This document shows, piece after piece, positions 13,767-14,688 of a DNA stretch of 14,688 bases. The stretch is from UBA9715 sp045629845. Lineage in GTDB: Bacteria > Actinomycetota > Coriobacteriia > Coriobacteriales > Eggerthellaceae. Made by a program: the position numbers and the translations under genes. The notes beneath the pieces are model-generated. The model did not search any database and had not been told where the DNA came from. It saw only the letters and a program-made list of their open reading frames with translations. The stretch is taken from positions 1-14,688 of the forward strand of contig JAZQRZ010000151.1 of the NCBI GenBank assembly GCA_045629845.1, written 5' to 3'. Within the stretch, counting starts at the first letter, position 1. Each line of letters begins with the position of its first letter.

Positions 13767-14688
13767 TAGCGCCTCGCCTTCTCACGACGAAGCAGAATAC
13801 TAATAACAATTGGCGCACCAAAGATGGCAGTAACTGCCGAAATTGATACTTCAGTCGGCGCAAATACGCAGCGAGCAATAAGATCGCAGAACAGACAGAA
13901 GATGGCGCCACCTAAAAACGCACCTGGAATAACAACCAGTGGCTTAGACGTACCAAGCGCCCGTTTAATCACATGCGGAACTGCAATGCCTACAAAGCTA
14001 ATGGGGCCCGCAAACGCCGTAACCGTAGCCGCTAATAAACTAGACAGCAAGATAAGCGCAATGCGAAAAGCGCGAATATTTACGCCCATCGAGCGAGCGT
14101 ACTGTTCACCCAGTTGGAATGCACCGATTGGCTTCGATAAGCAAAACACCGCTGCGCTAGCCGCCAATACCACCACAGTCATGATGCCGATATCACTCCA
14201 GTTAGCACCCGAGAAACTGCCAAGCGACCAGTTCTTCAAGTTAACGATGTTGGCATCAGACGCAAAGGTGATAAGGAAGTCTGTTGCTGCTGAGCAGATG
14301 TAACCAATCATGACACCCGCCACGATAAGCATCGACATCGAATTAATGCGTCGTGACACCAGCAGTACAAACAGCATGGCAAGAAGCGAGCCTGCAAAGG
14401 CAGAAATAACCATCATGCCGCTGGTCATAACCCCTGAACTGCCCACGATAACTATCATTACCAGCGCAACAACTAGCTTTGCGCCCGAACTAATACCCAG
14501 GATAAAGGGACCCGCAATAGGGTTGTTAAAGAACGTTTGAAGCAGAAAACCCGAAAGCGCCAACGCGCCACCCAGCAGCATGGCTGAAATCAAACGCGGA
14601 AGACGAATGCTCCAAATGACTTGGTAGTTTGTACTATCTGCCTGTTGCCCGAACACAATTGCCCACACATCTTCGATTGGCACGTTAA
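13766..14688 (-). CDS. FecCD/BtuC-type ABC importer permease, 5' end outside the window
   Basis: About 305 residues are visible, with multiple membrane segments. Landmarks of the FecCD family: IRLPR at visible 26-30, QTFFNNPIAGPFILGISSGA at 49-68, the WSLGSF segment near 152-157, and the ATPase-contact loop GPISFVGIAVPHVIKR at 226-241. Family members usually have 330-350 residues and a first membrane helix before the IRLPR segment. Here that helix is missing, and the frame stays open to the window edge, so the real start lies beyond 14688; the GTG at 14683 is probably an internal codon. It should form the channel with the FecE-type ATPase encoded next. A substrate-binding lipoprotein is expected just upstream, outside the window. 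Confidence 0.93.
   Translation of the reverse strand, partial: NVPIEDVWAIVFGQQADSTNYQVIWSIRLPRLISAMLLGGALALSGFLLQTFFNNPIAGPFILGISSGAKLVVALVMIVIVGSSGVMTSGMMVISAFAGSLLAMLFVLLVSRRINSMSMLIVAGVMIGYICSAATDFLITFASDANIVNLKNWSLGSFSGANWSDIGIMTVVVLAASAAVFCLSKPIGAFQLGEQYARSMGVNIRAFRIALILLSSLLAATVTAFAGPISFVGIAVPHVIKRALGTSKPLVVIPGAFLGGAIFCLFCDLIARCVFAPTEVSISAVTAIFGAPIVISILLRREKARR

Noticed and set aside
1..14688. Mobile elements, CRISPR arrays, tRNA or rRNA genes
   Set aside because: No transposase, integrase, regularly spaced direct repeats or tRNA-like cloverleaf was noticed; all long stretches are explained by ordinary metabolic genes.

Overview
The window fits a Gram-positive, probably anaerobic bacterium. 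GC is about one half, ribosome binding sites are strong and purine-rich, GTG and TTG starts occur, and an aldo/keto reductase carries iron-sulfur clusters. The oxygen-independent type of cobalt chelatase, the fused tetrapyrrole enzymes and a secreted protein with a C-terminal membrane anchor agree with this. The overall look recalls Coriobacteriia (Eggerthellales-like), but that is inference from gene style, not a search result.

Left part (about 1-4600) holds four independent units. A TetR-type regulator (minus) is divergent from a DegV-type fatty-acid-binding protein (plus). Two tandem 14-bp palindromes lie just before degV and are a good operator candidate. A strong hairpin separates degV from a convergent two-cluster ferredoxin-type aldo/keto reductase (minus). 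A sodium:amino-acid symporter of the AGCS family (plus) follows, with a recognisable promoter.

Right part (4602-14688) is one minus-strand gene train read from right to left: FecD-type permease (cut by the window edge), FecE-type ATPase, cbiL, an ABC-2 type ATPase and permease pair, cbiK, a secreted membrane-anchored two-domain protein, a hemA-sirC fusion, hemC, and a cobA-hemD fusion. Gaps run from overlaps to 133 nt, and several gene pairs look translationally coupled.

Together, HemA, HemC and HemD carry glutamyl-tRNA toward uroporphyrinogen III. CobA and the SirC domain make sirohydrochlorin. CbiK inserts cobalt and CbiL starts the anaerobic corrin ring methylations. HemL (glutamate semialdehyde aminomutase), HemB (ALA dehydratase) and all later cobalamin genes are absent here and must lie elsewhere. 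The same gene train holds an importer of the iron-siderophore/haem/cobalamin class, an ABC-2 exporter pair and a surface protein, so it seems to combine corrinoid synthesis with transport of metal or tetrapyrrole. The surface protein and the exporter pair are the least explained parts.
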